A DNA stretch of 64,000 nucleotides from Akkermansiaceae bacterium (GTDB lineage Bacteria > Verrucomicrobiota > Verrucomicrobiia > Verrucomicrobiales > Akkermansiaceae): NCBI GenBank assembly GCA_015062005.1, contig SUVL01000004.1:1-64000 (forward strand), in the 5' to 3' direction. The position numbers were made by a program, and so were the translations under genes. Shown in pieces: positions 12,101 through 20,392 of this stretch; position 1 is the first letter of the stretch, and every line of letters starts with the position of its first letter. The notes beneath the pieces were generated by a model. The model ran no database searches and was not told the DNA's origin. It was given only the letters and a program-made list of their open reading frames with translations.

Positions 12101-15100
12101 CGGGCTGGTAATGTTCACGATACCGGTGTTCCAGGTCTGGTTGCTGGCCGTGTTCGGGTTATCATAGTCGGCAGCGGCCAGGGTCGTGATGGGGGAGCCC
12201 ACAAAGATGCTGTTCTTATCGGAGGTGGTAATCTCCGTGTAAGCATTGGCATCTGCCAGTTCGCCGATAATCACGTTGCCGGAGGGCGTCTTGATGACAT
12301 TCTTGAGCGTGGCATCAGCCTTGCCGCCGGTGCTGCTCATCTTGTCAATGGCAATGCTGCCCTTCTCAGTGGAACCTTCGCTCTCGGGGATGATGAGCTT
12401 GGTGCCTTCGGCAGCAAACTCACCAATCTGGATAGCGATGTCCTCAGAGTTGGCCGTGCCCAGGCTGGTCAGCACGTGGCCTGTGCCGGAAACCTTATCC
12501 TTGACGATGATGGTCTCCTTCACATGCACAATATTGTCGCTGCCTGCCAGGCTGCCGTCGATGTAGACCTTGCCACCATCAGCCACCAGGCTGTTGTTGG
12601 TGCCATCGATGCTGCCGGTCTTGATATCGCCCTTCACGCTGTCCAGCGTGTTGGAGTTGCCTGTAATCGTGCCGGTGGTGATATCATCCACGGCATCCAG
12701 GTCATTCTGGTTGCCCGCGATATCGCCGGTTTCGATAGTTGTGCCGGCATCCAGCACGTTCTTGTTGCCCTTGATGTTGCCATTGGTGATGGAGGTACCG
12801 GCCTTCAGCACATTCTCGTCACCCACAATGTCCTTGGTCACGATAGAGGTGCCGGCAGCCAGGTCGTTCTTGTCGCCATCGATGGTGCCGGTGGTGATGG
12901 ACTCAGCAGCGGTGAGGATGTTGCTGTCGCCATCGATGGTGCCAGCCACGGAGATATTGCCGCCGTTGCCTTCGGCATCTTCCAGAGCGTTGATGGTGTT
13001 GGAGCCGCCCACGAGGTCGCCGGCGAGCTTCACATCACCCGCAGCGGCGTGGAGCACATTCTCGCTGCCCACCAGGGACAGAGACTTGCCATTCGTCGTA
13101 GTAGCACCGATGGTGATATCGCCATCGTTGGCCTGGATGAAGTTGCCATCGGAGGAGGCGTCATCTACATCGGCCACGATACCGCCGGTGATATCCACCG
13201 TGGTACCGGCTACGATGGTGTTGTCGTCGCCAGCGAGCGTGCCGACCACCTTGGTGGATTCATCGCTCAGCAGAACGTTGTTGTCACCAGCAATGCTCTT
13301 GGTCTCGATGGTCTTGCCGGCGAGGTCATTCTTATCACCCGTGATGGTGCCGGTGATGAGGGCATCGCCGGCATCGAGGATGTTGCCGTTGCCGGCAATG
13401 TTATCAACGGCGATGGAGCCGTCAGCCTCCAGCGTGTTGTCATCGCCCACGATGTCGTCAGCGGTGATGCTGTCATCAGCAGTGAGCGTGTTATCCTTGC
13501 CGTTGATGTTGGCAACAGTGATGTTGCCGCCGGCAGTGAGCACGTTGGCGTTGCCGTTGATATCGGCAGCGGTGACGGTGCCATCTGCAGCGGTGGAGCC
13601 GATGAGGATATCGCCGGTGGTGGCGGTCAGCTCATTGGCGGAGCCGGTGATGCCGTTCACCTCGATATCGCCGCGGGCGGAGGTCAGCGTGTTCTTGTTC
13701 TCATAGCTGGCGTCACCATCCGCCACGATACCACCCTTGATGGTGATGTCGTTATCGGCGTAGAAGGTGTTGTCCTGGCCGGTGAGGGCGCCACCGATGG
13801 CAATGAAGCCGGTGTCAGCGTCGACCACTACCTGCATGTGTACCTTGGCCTTATCTTCGTCGGACAGGAGATCGTAATCAGCCTGGCTGATTTCCACGCC
13901 TTCCTTCATGTACTTGTAGGAGCCGGTCTCGTAGGCCTTGATGGTGGTGTTGTCGGCATCGAAGCCTTCTGCCACGGTGAGGGAGGCAATGCCGTCCTTC
14001 ATCTCCACCACGGAGCCGTCGATTTCAGCGTAACCGTCGAAGTAGGTAAGCTCTTCCTGGGTCACGGTCTGGCCCACGTTCAGCACGAAGTCACCAGCGG
14101 CAATTTCAGTGAAGGTGGGTTCGCCGTTCTCATCCAGCACCGGCACGGTGATGCGCACCAGGTAGCTTTCCTCGGCGGCGCTCAGCTCATGAGCATTGGA
14201 GGTGGCAATGCCGGTGTTCACCACGCTGCCGTCGGAAGCTTTGGTGGTGGTGAGAACCGTATCGGTCTTGGTGATGATATCGCCGGACTTGAGGGTTTCA
14301 CCGTCATTCACGGTCACAGTCTCCAGGGCCAGGGTAGTGCTATTCCAGCGCTGCACGGTGGTTTTGGCCGTTGCCTGGGTATCGCTCATCACCTTGTAGT
14401 AGTAGGTGGTGGCGGTGGTCTTGGTCTCCGTGCCGGGGTTGATGCTGGCAACGGATTCCACGCGGTTCACCGTGGTCTTGATGGTGGAGGCGGCGGGGGT
14501 CTTATCCGTAGCGCCCACCATGGAAGCGTTGGTCACGCGGCGGAGCTCCACCTTGGCGTTGGCTGCTGCGGTGGAGGTCTGCGTGGCGCCCAGCTTGGCC
14601 TCCGTCACAGCCTCCAGAATCACCGTGCCGCCGTTCAGGCCCAGGTCAAGACCTTCGGCCAGCAGCTCGGGGGTGGTCAGCGTGCCGTCCACCAGGTTGA
14701 TGGTGCCCTTGATATCGGCCGTGTTCACATTGGCGATGTAGTGCTCGCCGGTGCCGGTCTTGTCGTCCGGGGTGGCATCCACCAGGTTCAGCACAGCCTC
14801 ATCGTTCAGCTTCAGGTTGCCGATGTGGGCGTTGCCGTTGATGGTGGCACCAATATTGAAGGACTCCTCGGAGGGGGTGCTCAGGCCCACGTATGCGCGC
14901 TCACCCTGGCCTGCCAGGTTGGCGTTGATGATGTGGGCATCCTTCTGCATGGTCACGTGGGAACCCTTGGCAGAAAGGTCGTTGTGCTCCTGGTCCACGT
15001 CGAGCGTGTCAATCATCACGGTACCCGTGGCGGTCAGCTTGGAGTCCTCGTCCACCTTGATCTGGTCGAAGTAGTAGGCTGCCAGGTCTGCATGGTCAAG

Positions 15101-18100
15101 GCTGTTTTCGTCAATCTGGTCGGCTGAATAATCGTAACTGGTGCCGTACACAGAACCAATGCGGCCGGCTTCCAGCTGGGAGCCACCCTTGATTTCCACC
15201 AGCGTGTTGATAGTGGAGTCAGCGTTGTCTCTGCCCTGCACCAGGTCACCCAGGGTGCCCACGCCTTCGGCCTCCACGCTGTTCACGCTGTCGAGCGTGA
15301 GCGTGTTGCCGTCGGAAAGGAAGGTCTTCTCACCGATGTCTACCTGACCATTGGCAATGGAGGCCTTATTCTCGTTGATACCATAGAGAGCCAGCCCCTG
15401 GGAATGGATGGAGGCATCGCGCACACCGCCACCCTGGCGGTCACCGTCCAGTGCCAGCTCTGCGCTCTTCTGCACAATGACGATGCCGTCCACGACCATG
15501 TTCACATCACCGTACACGGAGGTCGGCTTACCTGCAATGGACGGAGAGGTGCCCTGGATGGTCAGTTTGGGAGCCACACCATCGCGATCCAGATCCTTGA
15601 TATAGATATCTGCACCGCTCACCTGGGAACCACCCTGGATGCTGCTGTCATCAGTAGCGCTAAGCTGGGTCTTGTCGTTCTTGCCATCAGCACCTGTGAT
15701 GGAGTCGACCACAGAGCCGCTCGTCACAACCATGGAGCCATCCTTGGTCACGATGTCGGAACCGAGCACTTCGGAAGTCGTGATGGTGACGTTGCCGGAA
15801 CCAGCCAGCACCTGGGAAGTCTCCACCTTCGTGTTGGTGATATTCACCTTCTCGGCGGCGCCCGTCTCAATCAGAGAATCGGTCACCACGTTAGTGAGCT
15901 CGGTGACAGCGGCGGCCAGGTCATAGGTTCCATCCAGGTAATCAACGGTCACAATGGCGTTGATATAATCTACCCCTCCGTTCACCAACGTATTGGCGCT
16001 TTCAGTCGGCTGCTTGACGTAGTTGACACCCACCTTCACAGAGTTACCAGATTCGTCTACGAACTCGAGCGTGTAACCGCCTTCGGTCGGGGAAACAGGC
16101 ACATTCTGACCAAAGTCGAAGGTTGCCATATTATTGTACACGCCCGTCGTCTGAACAGATGCACTCCTGGCAATCTCAACGTCATCCTTCTTCAGGATAG
16201 CCACAACTGTCTTGTTGGCGTAACCGTCGCCACCGAGCTCCGCAATGGAGATGCGGCTGATGCTGGCAGCCGTGGCAGGCACGCCAACGGAGGTCAGGCT
16301 GCTGAACTGAATCTTAGTAGTTGAAGTTAAGCCATTAGTACCAGTCGTGGAGTAAGCAGCATCCGTGGCATACTTACCCAGCGGCTGGGAACCCTTCAGG
16401 GTGATGTTGCCCTCGCCGGTGGTGATGGTGGCCTTGTCGGTCACGGAATCAGTCACGGAGATGTAGCCCTTCGCAGCCGTGGTAATGGCGGTGGTGAAGC
16501 TGCCATCCGTGGTCTCAGAACCCAGGATAGCGGAGTTGGTGATGGTGATGTTGCCATCGCCAGCGTTGGTCACGGTGGAATCCGTCACCTGGGTGGCGGT
16601 AATCTTGATATTGCCGGCACCGGTGGAGATGGCGGAATCGGCCACTGTGTTGGAGCTTACCCAGCCTGCATCTGTGGGCTGGGTGCTGGTAGCAGCGGTG
16701 GCCGTGAGGGTCACATTGCCGGCGCCTTCGGAGGTGACAGTGGAGGTAGCGATGGCGGAATCGGTAATGGAGATGTTACCGGTACCGGTGTAGACAGAGG
16801 AATCGGTCACCGTTGAGGCAGCGATATCAACCTTACCGTTGCCCAGGGTGGCCTTGTCGGCCTCGGCGATAGCGGTGGAGTTGGCCACATCGATGTGAGT
16901 GATGGTGGAGCCTGTAATAGCGATATCGCCAGCGCCACCGGTGCTCACTTCCTTGCGTGCCACCGGGGTAGTTCCAGGCAGCAGGGCGGGACCAGCCACA
17001 GCCACTGTGGAATCGGTGATGGTGATGTTGCCAGCGCCGCCGGTGGTCACATCCGTATCGGTGACAGTGGAGTTGGTGATGGCAATGTTGCCGGCGCCGC
17101 CAGTGGAGATAGACTGGCTGTGAGCCGTTTCATTGCCATCGGCATCTTCCTCGTAGAGGACAGAGTCGGTGATGGTGGAATCAGCGATGGTGATGTTGCC
17201 GGCACCAGCAGTGGAAACGGAGGTGTTGTCCACCTCAGACATGTTGGTGATGGAGATATTGCCGACAGATGCAGAGGAAATGTCGGAGTCATACACGGTG
17301 GAAGCATCCACAGAGATATCGCCGGCAGCGGTGGAAATCTCCATGTTGGTGAGGCTGGAATCCGTGGCCTTGATCTGGCCGTAGGGCAGCTTGGTGACGC
17401 CGTCCACGGGCACCAGGTTGGCGCCGTCCCACTTCTGGGCGAGGGATTCGGAGGTGACGGGTTTGAACTCCCAGCTGGTGATGTTGCCCTCGGCATCGAC
17501 CACGGGCTTGGCTTCCACGCCGCTCTTGATGGTGCCGTTCTTGAGGTCAACATCCATCATGATGATGGAGCCGCCGGTGTAGTCGTCATAATCCTTGTCA
17601 GCGTAGTTGCCCAGGGTGTTAATGACGAAGGGCTTCTTCGGGTCGGTGGAGATGAAGGAGGAATTGTCCTTCAGCACGATATCGGCGGTCATGTTGACAA
17701 TGTCGGTATCAATGATGACGGAGTTGTCAATCTCGAAACCGGAGCCGCCGTCGATGTAGTCGTTGCCGAGCACGGAGTCCTCAACCTTGATCTTGCCGGT
17801 CACACCCAGCACCACGGAGTTGGTAAGGGCAGCCTGGGAGACGGTGAGGTCATTCACAGGCAGGGGGTCACCCGTCAGGTTGCCGCGCACGTCGATGATG
17901 GAACCATCCACCACGGTGCCGAACAGCTCATTGATGCCCTCTGCACCCAGGTAGGGAACCACCACGGCAGAGCCGTTGGCCTCGGCATCAGCAATGGCCT
18001 TGGCAAGAATGGACTTGGCGGCCTTAATAGCCTCGTCAGCTTTGGTATCGGGGGTGTCGGTGTCATCGATGGTGACAGAGCCGCCACCAGTGATGAGGGA

Positions 18101-20392
18101 GGCGCTCACGTCGGAATCGGTCACCGTGACGGCGCCGCTGGTGTTCTCGATGGAGGAGCCCACGTTGAAGCCCTTGGCGTTCAGGGAATCGGAGGTGAGC
18201 ATCTTCTCTTCCGTGGCGGCGGCATCCTTGCCGGCGGCGGAAAGAATCTTGCCCAGGCCTTCCTTGCCTTCCTTGTTATCACCGATGAAGTTGGTGGTGG
18301 CATTCGGGGACATGCCGGTCATGATGTCGCCCTTGGCATCTACCGTGGAGTTGGAGATGGAGATGTCGCCGTTGCCACCGGTGATGTGGCTGTTGCTCAC
18401 CGTGGAGTCGTCCACGGTCACCGTGCTGGGTGCAGCACCGGCACCCGTGTTGGGCACCAGACCAATGCTGGAGCTGGTAAGGCTGGAACCGCTCGTGATG
18501 CTGGCAGAACCATCCACACCGGTAATGGAGGAACCCTTCACCGTGGAGTCATCAATCACCACATCGTGGGAGATGTCATCCGTGCTGTCGGCCTTGTTGG
18601 CAATGGCAGAACCGGTAATGGTGGAACCTTCCTTGATGGTGACGTTGCCGTCTGCACCAGTGATGGTGGAGCCGGTCATGGAGGAAGCACCTTCCACCGT
18701 GATGTCGGAAGCGCCGGCAACGGCAGGATTCACGGTGATGTCTACATTAGTAATAGAGGAGGGGCGGGGGGATACGCCACCGATGGCATGACCAGCGGCT
18801 TCCTCGGTGATGAGTACATCACCACCCACAGATTCGATAACGGCATCGGAAATGGAGGAGCCGTCACCCACAATAAGGGAACCACCGGCGGAAATCTTGT
18901 CTTCGCGGTTGTCCACACCCTTGAGACCTACGATGGTGGAAGCCTCAACGAGGGTGAAATCGCCACCGGCGGTCAGCTGGGAAGCCTTGTCGGCATCAAC
19001 ATTGCGGAGGGTGAAATCACCACCGGCGGCCACTACGGCACCATCCTTGATACCCAGGTTCTCGTTCTTCTTACCGTTGTCGAAGTAGATATTCTTATCT
19101 GCTTCCACAATACCGGCAACATCCACATAACCAGAACCACCGCCTGCGGCGTTGGTAACATGACCAGCGGCATCCAGAATGGAATCACCATCAACGTACA
19201 GACCGTTGAAGGTGACATCGCCACCTACTTCTGCCTCACTGTTAATCAGCTTGACGGAGGATGCACCCTTCTTGAAACCGGTGAGAGGGCTATTCGTACC
19301 ATCGCCCACCTGACCGATGCCGCCCACTACTACGGCATTCACATCGCCCAGGTCCAGAGAACCTTCGATGGTGACGGAATCAGCCTGCACCGTCATGGTG
19401 TCATCACCGCGGCCTACAACTGTTACCGAACCGCCACCTACAACCTTGCCCAGGACAACGGCGGCATTGCCGTTCTCGTCCTTCACATCGGAATCGATGA
19501 AAGAGGGCACTTCAGCCGTGCCGGCCTGCGTATCAGCAGCAAGACCCAGCTTGCCCTTTTCCTCGGCGGTGAACTGGTCGGCATCGGTGGTGCCGTTGAG
19601 AATGACCAGGCGGGACTTGTCGGAAAGCTCTGTGGTGTCGTTCACCTGCAGCTTCACGTCCTCCAGCACCACGCGGATATTCTGAGCCTCGAGGTCAAGC
19701 TTATCGGTGGTGATGTTCAGGTCGCCCTGGTATTCCTGGGAGATACCCTGCTCTGCCTTGTTGGCAGATGCCACGGAGTTGTGGATTACCATCTCCTGGG
19801 AAACCATGGTGGTATCACCAGTGATGTAGGAAACCTGCCCGTAGTTCTTATTCTGAATGACAATCTGCGCTGCTGTCGTATCCGTGTCGGCAGCCAGCTT
19901 CATGCCTTCCTTGGACACCCACACCTTGGTGCCACCGTCATCGTAGTAGTACTTGCCGACGGCATCGTCATAGGCAAGACCGGTGGTGCCGGGCGTGCAG
20001 TCAATCTTGGTGCCGGCGCCATCCAGGTAGAAGTACTTGCCCGAGGTGACATCGTAGGACAGCGTCTTCACCTCCATGACCGCAACCTGATTTCCATCAG
20101 CATCGGTCGTGTACATAGGGGCACCGGTAGCGTCCGTCTGCTGCACATAGGCCACACCCACAGGCTTGGTGGTGCCGCTATACAGCTCATACTTGTCCTG
20201 GGAATTGGCTGTGTAGGTATTACCAGCCGTGGCCATTTCCTTATCGACGAACTCGATATCGTTGTTATCCCAGCCAAAGGCTTGTGACGGAGCCACGATA
20301 TCGGCTGCGAATGCATTATACAGCATAGCGGGTACAGCCAGAATGGCGGCAATGACGCTAGCACGTAACTTAACAGGCAGATGTAATTTCAT
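191..20392 (-). CDS. Giant autotransporter-type adhesin, 6733 residues
   Basis: This is a secreted surface protein with a C-terminal outer-membrane barrel. Residues 1-29 are a signal peptide with a MKLHLP start ending AFA. Residues from about 170 to 6100 are Ser/Thr/Gly/Val/Asp-rich repeats of roughly 18-22 residues in changing styles: GNITITDSTV-like up to about 1700, GNxNxLxAGxxI at about 2230-2630, then GAVTVTDGSIGG-like to about 6100. This pattern suggests a beta-solenoid stalk. Residues from about 6450 to the end alternate like membrane beta-strands and finish with Phe, as in autotransporter barrels. The ATG at 20390-20392 has no clear Shine-Dalgarno but matches the start context of the second adhesin. 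Parts of the repeat are identical at DNA level (217 bp at 5423-5639 and 7868-8084), which points to recent internal duplication. The ligand is unknown. Confidence 0.88.
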   Translation of the reverse strand: MKLHLPVKLRASVIAAILAVPAMLYNAFAADIVAPSQAFGWDNNDIEFVDKEMATAGNTYTANSQDKYELYSGTTKPVGVAYVQQTDATGAPMYTTDADGNQVAVMEVKTLSYDVTSGKYFYLDGAGTKIDCTPGTTGLAYDDAVGKYYYDDGGTKVWVSKEGMKLAADTDTTAAQIVIQNKNYGQVSYITGDTTMVSQEMVIHNSVASANKAEQGISQEYQGDLNITTDKLDLEAQNIRVVLEDVKLQVNDTTELSDKSRLVILNGTTDADQFTAEEKGKLGLAADTQAGTAEVPSFIDSDVKDENGNAAVVLGKVVGGGSVTVVGRGDDTMTVQADSVTIEGSLDLGDVNAVVVGGIGQVGDGTNSPLTGFKKGASSVKLINSEAEVGGDVTFNGLYVDGDSILDAAGHVTNAAGGGSGYVDVAGIVEADKNIYFDNGKKNENLGIKDGAVVAAGGDFTLRNVDADKASQLTAGGDFTLVEASTIVGLKGVDNREDKISAGGSLIVGDGSSISDAVIESVGGDVLITEEAAGHAIGGVSPRPSSITNVDITVNPAVAGASDITVEGASSMTGSTITGADGNVTIKEGSTITGSAIANKADSTDDISHDVVIDDSTVKGSSITGVDGSASITSGSSLTSSSIGLVPNTGAGAAPSTVTVDDSTVSNSHITGGNGDISISNSTVDAKGDIMTGMSPNATTNFIGDNKEGKEGLGKILSAAGKDAAATEEKMLTSDSLNAKGFNVGSSIENTSGAVTVTDSDVSASLITGGGSVTIDDTDTPDTKADEAIKAAKSILAKAIADAEANGSAVVVPYLGAEGINELFGTVVDGSIIDVRGNLTGDPLPVNDLTVSQAALTNSVVLGVTGKIKVEDSVLGNDYIDGGSGFEIDNSVIIDTDIVNMTADIVLKDNSSFISTDPKKPFVINTLGNYADKDYDDYTGGSIIMMDVDLKNGTIKSGVEAKPVVDAEGNITSWEFKPVTSESLAQKWDGANLVPVDGVTKLPYGQIKATDSSLTNMEISTAAGDISVDASTVYDSDISSASVGNISITNMSEVDNTSVSTAGAGNITIADSTITDSVLYEEDADGNETAHSQSISTGGAGNIAITNSTVTDTDVTTGGAGNITITDSTVAVAGPALLPGTTPVARKEVSTGGAGDIAITGSTITHIDVANSTAIAEADKATLGNGKVDIAASTVTDSSVYTGTGNISITDSAIATSTVTSEGAGNVTLTATAATSTQPTDAGWVSSNTVADSAISTGAGNIKITATQVTDSTVTNAGDGNITITNSAILGSETTDGSFTTAITTAAKGYISVTDSVTDKATITTGEGNITLKGSQPLGKYATDAAYSTTGTNGLTSTTKIQFSSLTSVGVPATAASISRISIAELGGDGYANKTVVAILKKDDVEIARSASVQTTGVYNNMATFDFGQNVPVSPTEGGYTLEFVDESGNSVKVGVNYVKQPTESANTLVNGGVDYINAIVTVDYLDGTYDLAAAVTELTNVVTDSLIETGAAEKVNITNTKVETSQVLAGSGNVTITTSEVLGSDIVTKDGSMVVTSGSVVDSITGADGKNDKTQLSATDDSSIQGGSQVSGADIYIKDLDRDGVAPKLTIQGTSPSIAGKPTSVYGDVNMVVDGIVIVQKSAELALDGDRQGGGVRDASIHSQGLALYGINENKASIANGQVDIGEKTFLSDGNTLTLDSVNSVEAEGVGTLGDLVQGRDNADSTINTLVEIKGGSQLEAGRIGSVYGTSYDYSADQIDENSLDHADLAAYYFDQIKVDEDSKLTATGTVMIDTLDVDQEHNDLSAKGSHVTMQKDAHIINANLAGQGERAYVGLSTPSEESFNIGATINGNAHIGNLKLNDEAVLNLVDATPDDKTGTGEHYIANVNTADIKGTINLVDGTLTTPELLAEGLDLGLNGGTVILEAVTEAKLGATQTSTAAANAKVELRRVTNASMVGATDKTPAASTIKTTVNRVESVASINPGTETKTTATTYYYKVMSDTQATAKTTVQRWNSTTLALETVTVNDGETLKSGDIITKTDTVLTTTKASDGSVVNTGIATSNAHELSAAEESYLVRITVPVLDENGEPTFTEIAAGDFVLNVGQTVTQEELTYFDGYAEIDGSVVEMKDGIASLTVAEGFDADNTTIKAYETGSYKYMKEGVEISQADYDLLSDEDKAKVHMQVVVDADTGFIAIGGALTGQDNTFYADNDITIKGGIVADGDASYENKNTLTSARGDIEVNGITGSANELTATTGDILIGSTAADGTVTAADINGNANVLTAGGNITVANINGKDNTLTADDSITADDIVGDDNTLEADGSIAVDNIAGNGNILDAGDALITGTITGDKNDLAGKTIETKSIAGDNNVLLSDESTKVVGTLAGDDNTIVAGTTVDITGGIVADVDDASSDGNFIQANDGDITIGATTTNGKSLSLVGSENVLHAAAGDVKLAGDLVGGSNTINALEDAEGNGGNISVAGTIDGDSNILTAAESITTGTIDGDKNDLAAGTSIVTKDIVGDENVLKAGTSITNGNIKGNKNVLDAGTTIETGDIAGNQNDLDAVDDITTGTITGNSNTLDSVKGDIKTGSIDGTNNSLVADGGKVYIDGSLAGSDNIVHVKETIIVKDKVSGTGHVLTSLGTANSEDIAIQIGEFAAEGTKLIIPESEGSTEKGSIAIDKMSSTGGKADATLKNVIKTPSGNVIIGELADANAYTEITTSDKNSIFVGSPITTLAAADYDNPNTASNQTWNTGIVNITSPNGLQLTDSVITADSITGTSLVLTTSGTTKFTSTADNVTLDNLELYEHAALAVNGVVDVNNLTLQGGNAVLTYNTLDVSDTLTLIDGARITGQSLDVKTLKVVNASFDTTYFNGAENLELIGSTANFNTDLAITGNLTLKAVVLDEDGKAARDANENYITVISGAESSRKSSLDAKNLSVGGNLNAQDSSISISNYVTVTGTVELKDAALKGGEITVKGDVQDGEYAIKVDGGSLTTTTGKLTGEGLSATGTTITAATGIDLKSGDLSAAGGSTIKGAITGAADAAVNGSTVEGTIGMSGALTVTDGTITGKVTGASAATIAGDKKDTTVADIEFDSTNGGALTVTDAKVGNVTYATNATIIGEDKNTSVGNIAMKGDLTASGATIGNVSGATSATLSNVKGGSLTIIEPVKTKMLRSISAAASGSRDVVLTDGSELLSISGANDVTIDSSKVTTTVGMDGMLTVTNGEIAGGLVAGTSVTGADITNATIGSGITATGEVEIDGKSTITGAVEGTTVTIDDSTTGAVSGTTATIDSSKIEGDVTASTGDATITGSSTINGTVSAENGTASVTGGSTGSITAKAVVTDTVKVTGDVTSATTANLTNGSVSGKVEASGAAKIAGTNITGAVKGSSVTMNKGMAASVEATSTDVQLTDATIAGTVTANGNVTMTGGTATDVTATTGNATITGADSVGTVTATSGLATIETSKAATVNANEVKLTDATITGSDTVENDVNATTSVVITGASSITGNVNAGTSVDMTGGSVAGNVNAGTQATLSAATITGNVKGTAVTMTGGSAEDVVATTGDATISNATVDSVKAENGLVSVTGTIVDGVTDGKVTGSVKGYSVALKDAKVGGDVTSTTSAQISGTEIGGNVEADSLNLKDAKVDGDVTSTNSAQISGTAIGGNVEAGSLNLTGGSSVAGTAAITGDTIIGESDITGLLTVTGGKLEATNATIGGIDGTATEAKLTDVTVADKDGNAADVTVAGDLTMTEGSSAKNVEAGSVAATDASITGNVEATTGAVELTTSSVGGDVTAKTTVTTEGTTITGNVSAEGAVTTDDTTITGTVTGTAVSMEDGSAKQVTASAGDVTLTDVTIEGDGDDTTADVTASGKATINGGSVGGDVKAAQVVIAGTTENGVTTSVQDITATGADAPIELASGESVTAAVIATNTKVNGSITAEQGGIYADAADITGDVSAKGAVTASDGSIGGDITSATDVTLTNNDVTGTNGITMGGALSMTNSDAAAVTGATSATLKDADITGDLAMKAGSNGTVTAEDGTIGGAITNAGAVSLDGTKVTGSIGMNGALTMTEGASAASVTGATSATLTDATISGALTMTNNAEANDVTAIGGSIGGDITGADAVSLDGTKVTGNIGTTDAKVTDVTLTNGATASAISMSGALEMTEGSSAGSVTGAKGAEVKDSKVTGELNVVSGDLVASNATIGSITGAAESAELKNTHVGTKAADGTIATYGDVTVAGALTMTEGSSAEDVTAGSVAATDATITGNVSATTGAVELTTSTVGGNVSATDVTLTNSAVTGSITMDGALSMTEGSSAGSVTGAKGAEVTDSTVTGELNVVSGDLVATNATIGSITGAATSAELTNVTVNGNVTTAGSVTLDNTSIDGGQGTVSMAGALDMKNGATAGNITGATDATLDGAGTKAGDIAMKGDLTVTNGATTGKITGTVENATLSNGATIGMGGDTLTVGSMTTTGDVTVQGDVEAGSLTVNDGKLYANSADGTTLYDVTVSDKTTLDNGSIIAGKFWTKELELKNMDGTVNQLVVDQALNMAGTHLIVTGAGLNSKDSVTVGGDMTLSSVSTDKGDQASMLVKDGNVKVEGSITVSGGSELTVEKGSITAGKDGVTVSGTDSIIVAKEGVTSEGAVTVTDGSITGDVTSTGAVTVNGGKIAGAVLGSTSVDVAYGDITGSVKTTGAVTLKNGTAGAIDMGGALSMTEHSAADSVTGAKGAEVKDSTVTGELNVVSDNLVASNATIGSITGAITGGAESAELKNTHVGTKDADGKIATYGDVTVAGDLTMTESSSAEDVTAGSVAATDATITGKVEATTGDVELTTSKVGGNVSAEGAVTATNGSIGGAITSATDVTLTNNDVEGTDGITMNGALSMTNSDAAKVSGATSATLDKATISGDLTMTNNAEANDVTAIGGSIGGDITGADAVSLDGTKVTGNIGTTDAKVTDVTLTNGATASAISMSGALEMTEGASAASVTGATSAELDKATITGELNVVSGDLVATNATIGSITGAATSTKLTDVTVGTDGVAGDIEVAGSVEMIGSTGGNITGATNVTLTGDEDTVTTVGTVGMNGALSMTNATAAEVTNATSATLDKATISGALTMTGNDADVKAENGSSIGSISGANDVTLTKSDVTGTDGITMNGALSMTEASAAKVTGATSAELTDATISGDLTMAATGSDRNVSVTDGAITGEISNADKVTLKDATVGSITGKIDVVLENSKTTDSVVMVNSGLDVKSLDVTGNVTVAGDINSDTLAVTNGTLTAKDDQGLCDVTVSGKTTLANGMVEAAVFTSGEIELIDMGGSVEKLISGDTVTMNGTHLTVTSTDADSVDVAKNLVLTSDIDGDIATLTTQGGVDVEGTITVKGGSQLTAGKTVDGKGGVTVSGTGSIIVAKNGVTSTGAVSVTDGAKIAGAVTGSASVAVTDGSITGGVTSTGTVTVTDGSIGGAVSGTAVTVNGGKIDGAVTGSSSVAVTDGSITGAVTSTGAVTVTDGSIGGAVSGTDVTVIAKDDQASVGDVTMNGALKVDGGTTGAVTGTVTGATLSNGASIGSGLTVTGTTDVTNGATVKGDLTTDDLTVADGTLTVNGTLTDKSTDGLTLTGSTTKVDADAVTTTGGLSVQNGAIVDAAVTGSASVEVTTGGTITGSVTTTGAVTVTGNNSTIGGDVTGATTVDVTDKGVISGSIVDATGAVTVTDGSVQGSVDTDGAVTVTNGSVGSIADAADVTVTNGTVGSISGAENVTVSGANAVVGDVAMNGNLTVEEGAQTGKITGTVNKATLTNDAIIGMGGDTLTVGSMTTTGDVTVQGGVTAGSLTVNDGTLHANSADGTTKYDVYVTGEAVLNGGSVAAGKFSADGGIKISGTDVTIDELDSKGDTSLSGGSTTVKGDATVEGNLGMSGAGELEVLGDVTTDSVSVKEGYQFIADFLDLSLESLTSDDLEYGLTVEGTSKDSGLASTVDVKGTINAADKGVSVTDGGIVKAGDGITNAGAVSVDGGKILADVTDATTLDVINGEIDGDVTASKDTTLDKATITGKLDVDGTTTVDSASTVGSADLADLTVEKGATLTSTTGDLSAKGAVELEGALQSTKGSIALTGDKGSTIDADVTAAKDVTLAGEFEAADVTISAGEMVTLDGTLGAEKVTIDGEDIVITGTLNAGEKVTLDGTVTGDGTIVKTGGDTLELADDTKISAVTVNDKSTLAAAGIIGKLNMADGTTLQVAGEENIGTLTVNGGKLDAGTTVEVDLNLTPNARAAQQLHDRIEGKLDLANAKVVLIDEETDESLVAVGGNDRYTIAKGATGSFHEDVDHGYETLNVHAEGGDIVFSKNYKGAADKTENQAATADALASIDVESLPDGSELDKVMDALAHTRSEADAKAALDSLSGAGITGLQKAITDETKEHLQTLRSTMKALSADVNRRFDASGQPIEGVQSSAISASVTGGNSELNGDDNCGDYSRNSFGGMVAMAHALYNGWTFGASFAFSYADAECGDVSMEGDFIYVDLAMMHKGARLTQTGTIGAAFINFDTERDVLVNAAGHSYSGTAEGSTSAVAINMSYEMAYDLLKSDDGHRFGSVVMAEATFAQIDGMEEEGMGNAGVRSEFDDVASFTFGVGARYTYEYGSVLNPGFFSLEAMVVAEAGDNTPKVNNMFIGGGQTYELVGPEAGEIGLRLNANWLLPIGEQTGFFMNVTSEFRADQTEVGGSAGVKYSF
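5423..5639. repeat. Internal 217-bp direct repeat, copy 1
   Basis: The segment is identical base for base to 7868-8084, 2445 bp away and in frame inside the giant adhesin. Exact identity including synonymous positions indicates recent duplication or gene conversion. It is a potential site for RecA-driven contraction or expansion of the stalk. Confidence 0.9.
7868..8084. repeat. Internal 217-bp direct repeat, copy 2
   Basis: This is the second copy of the segment at 5423-5639. Identity ends at 8085 (G against T at 5640). Shorter near-identical stretches also link 2820-3010 with 6840-7000 and 5270-5380 with 7270-7380. Confidence 0.9.
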
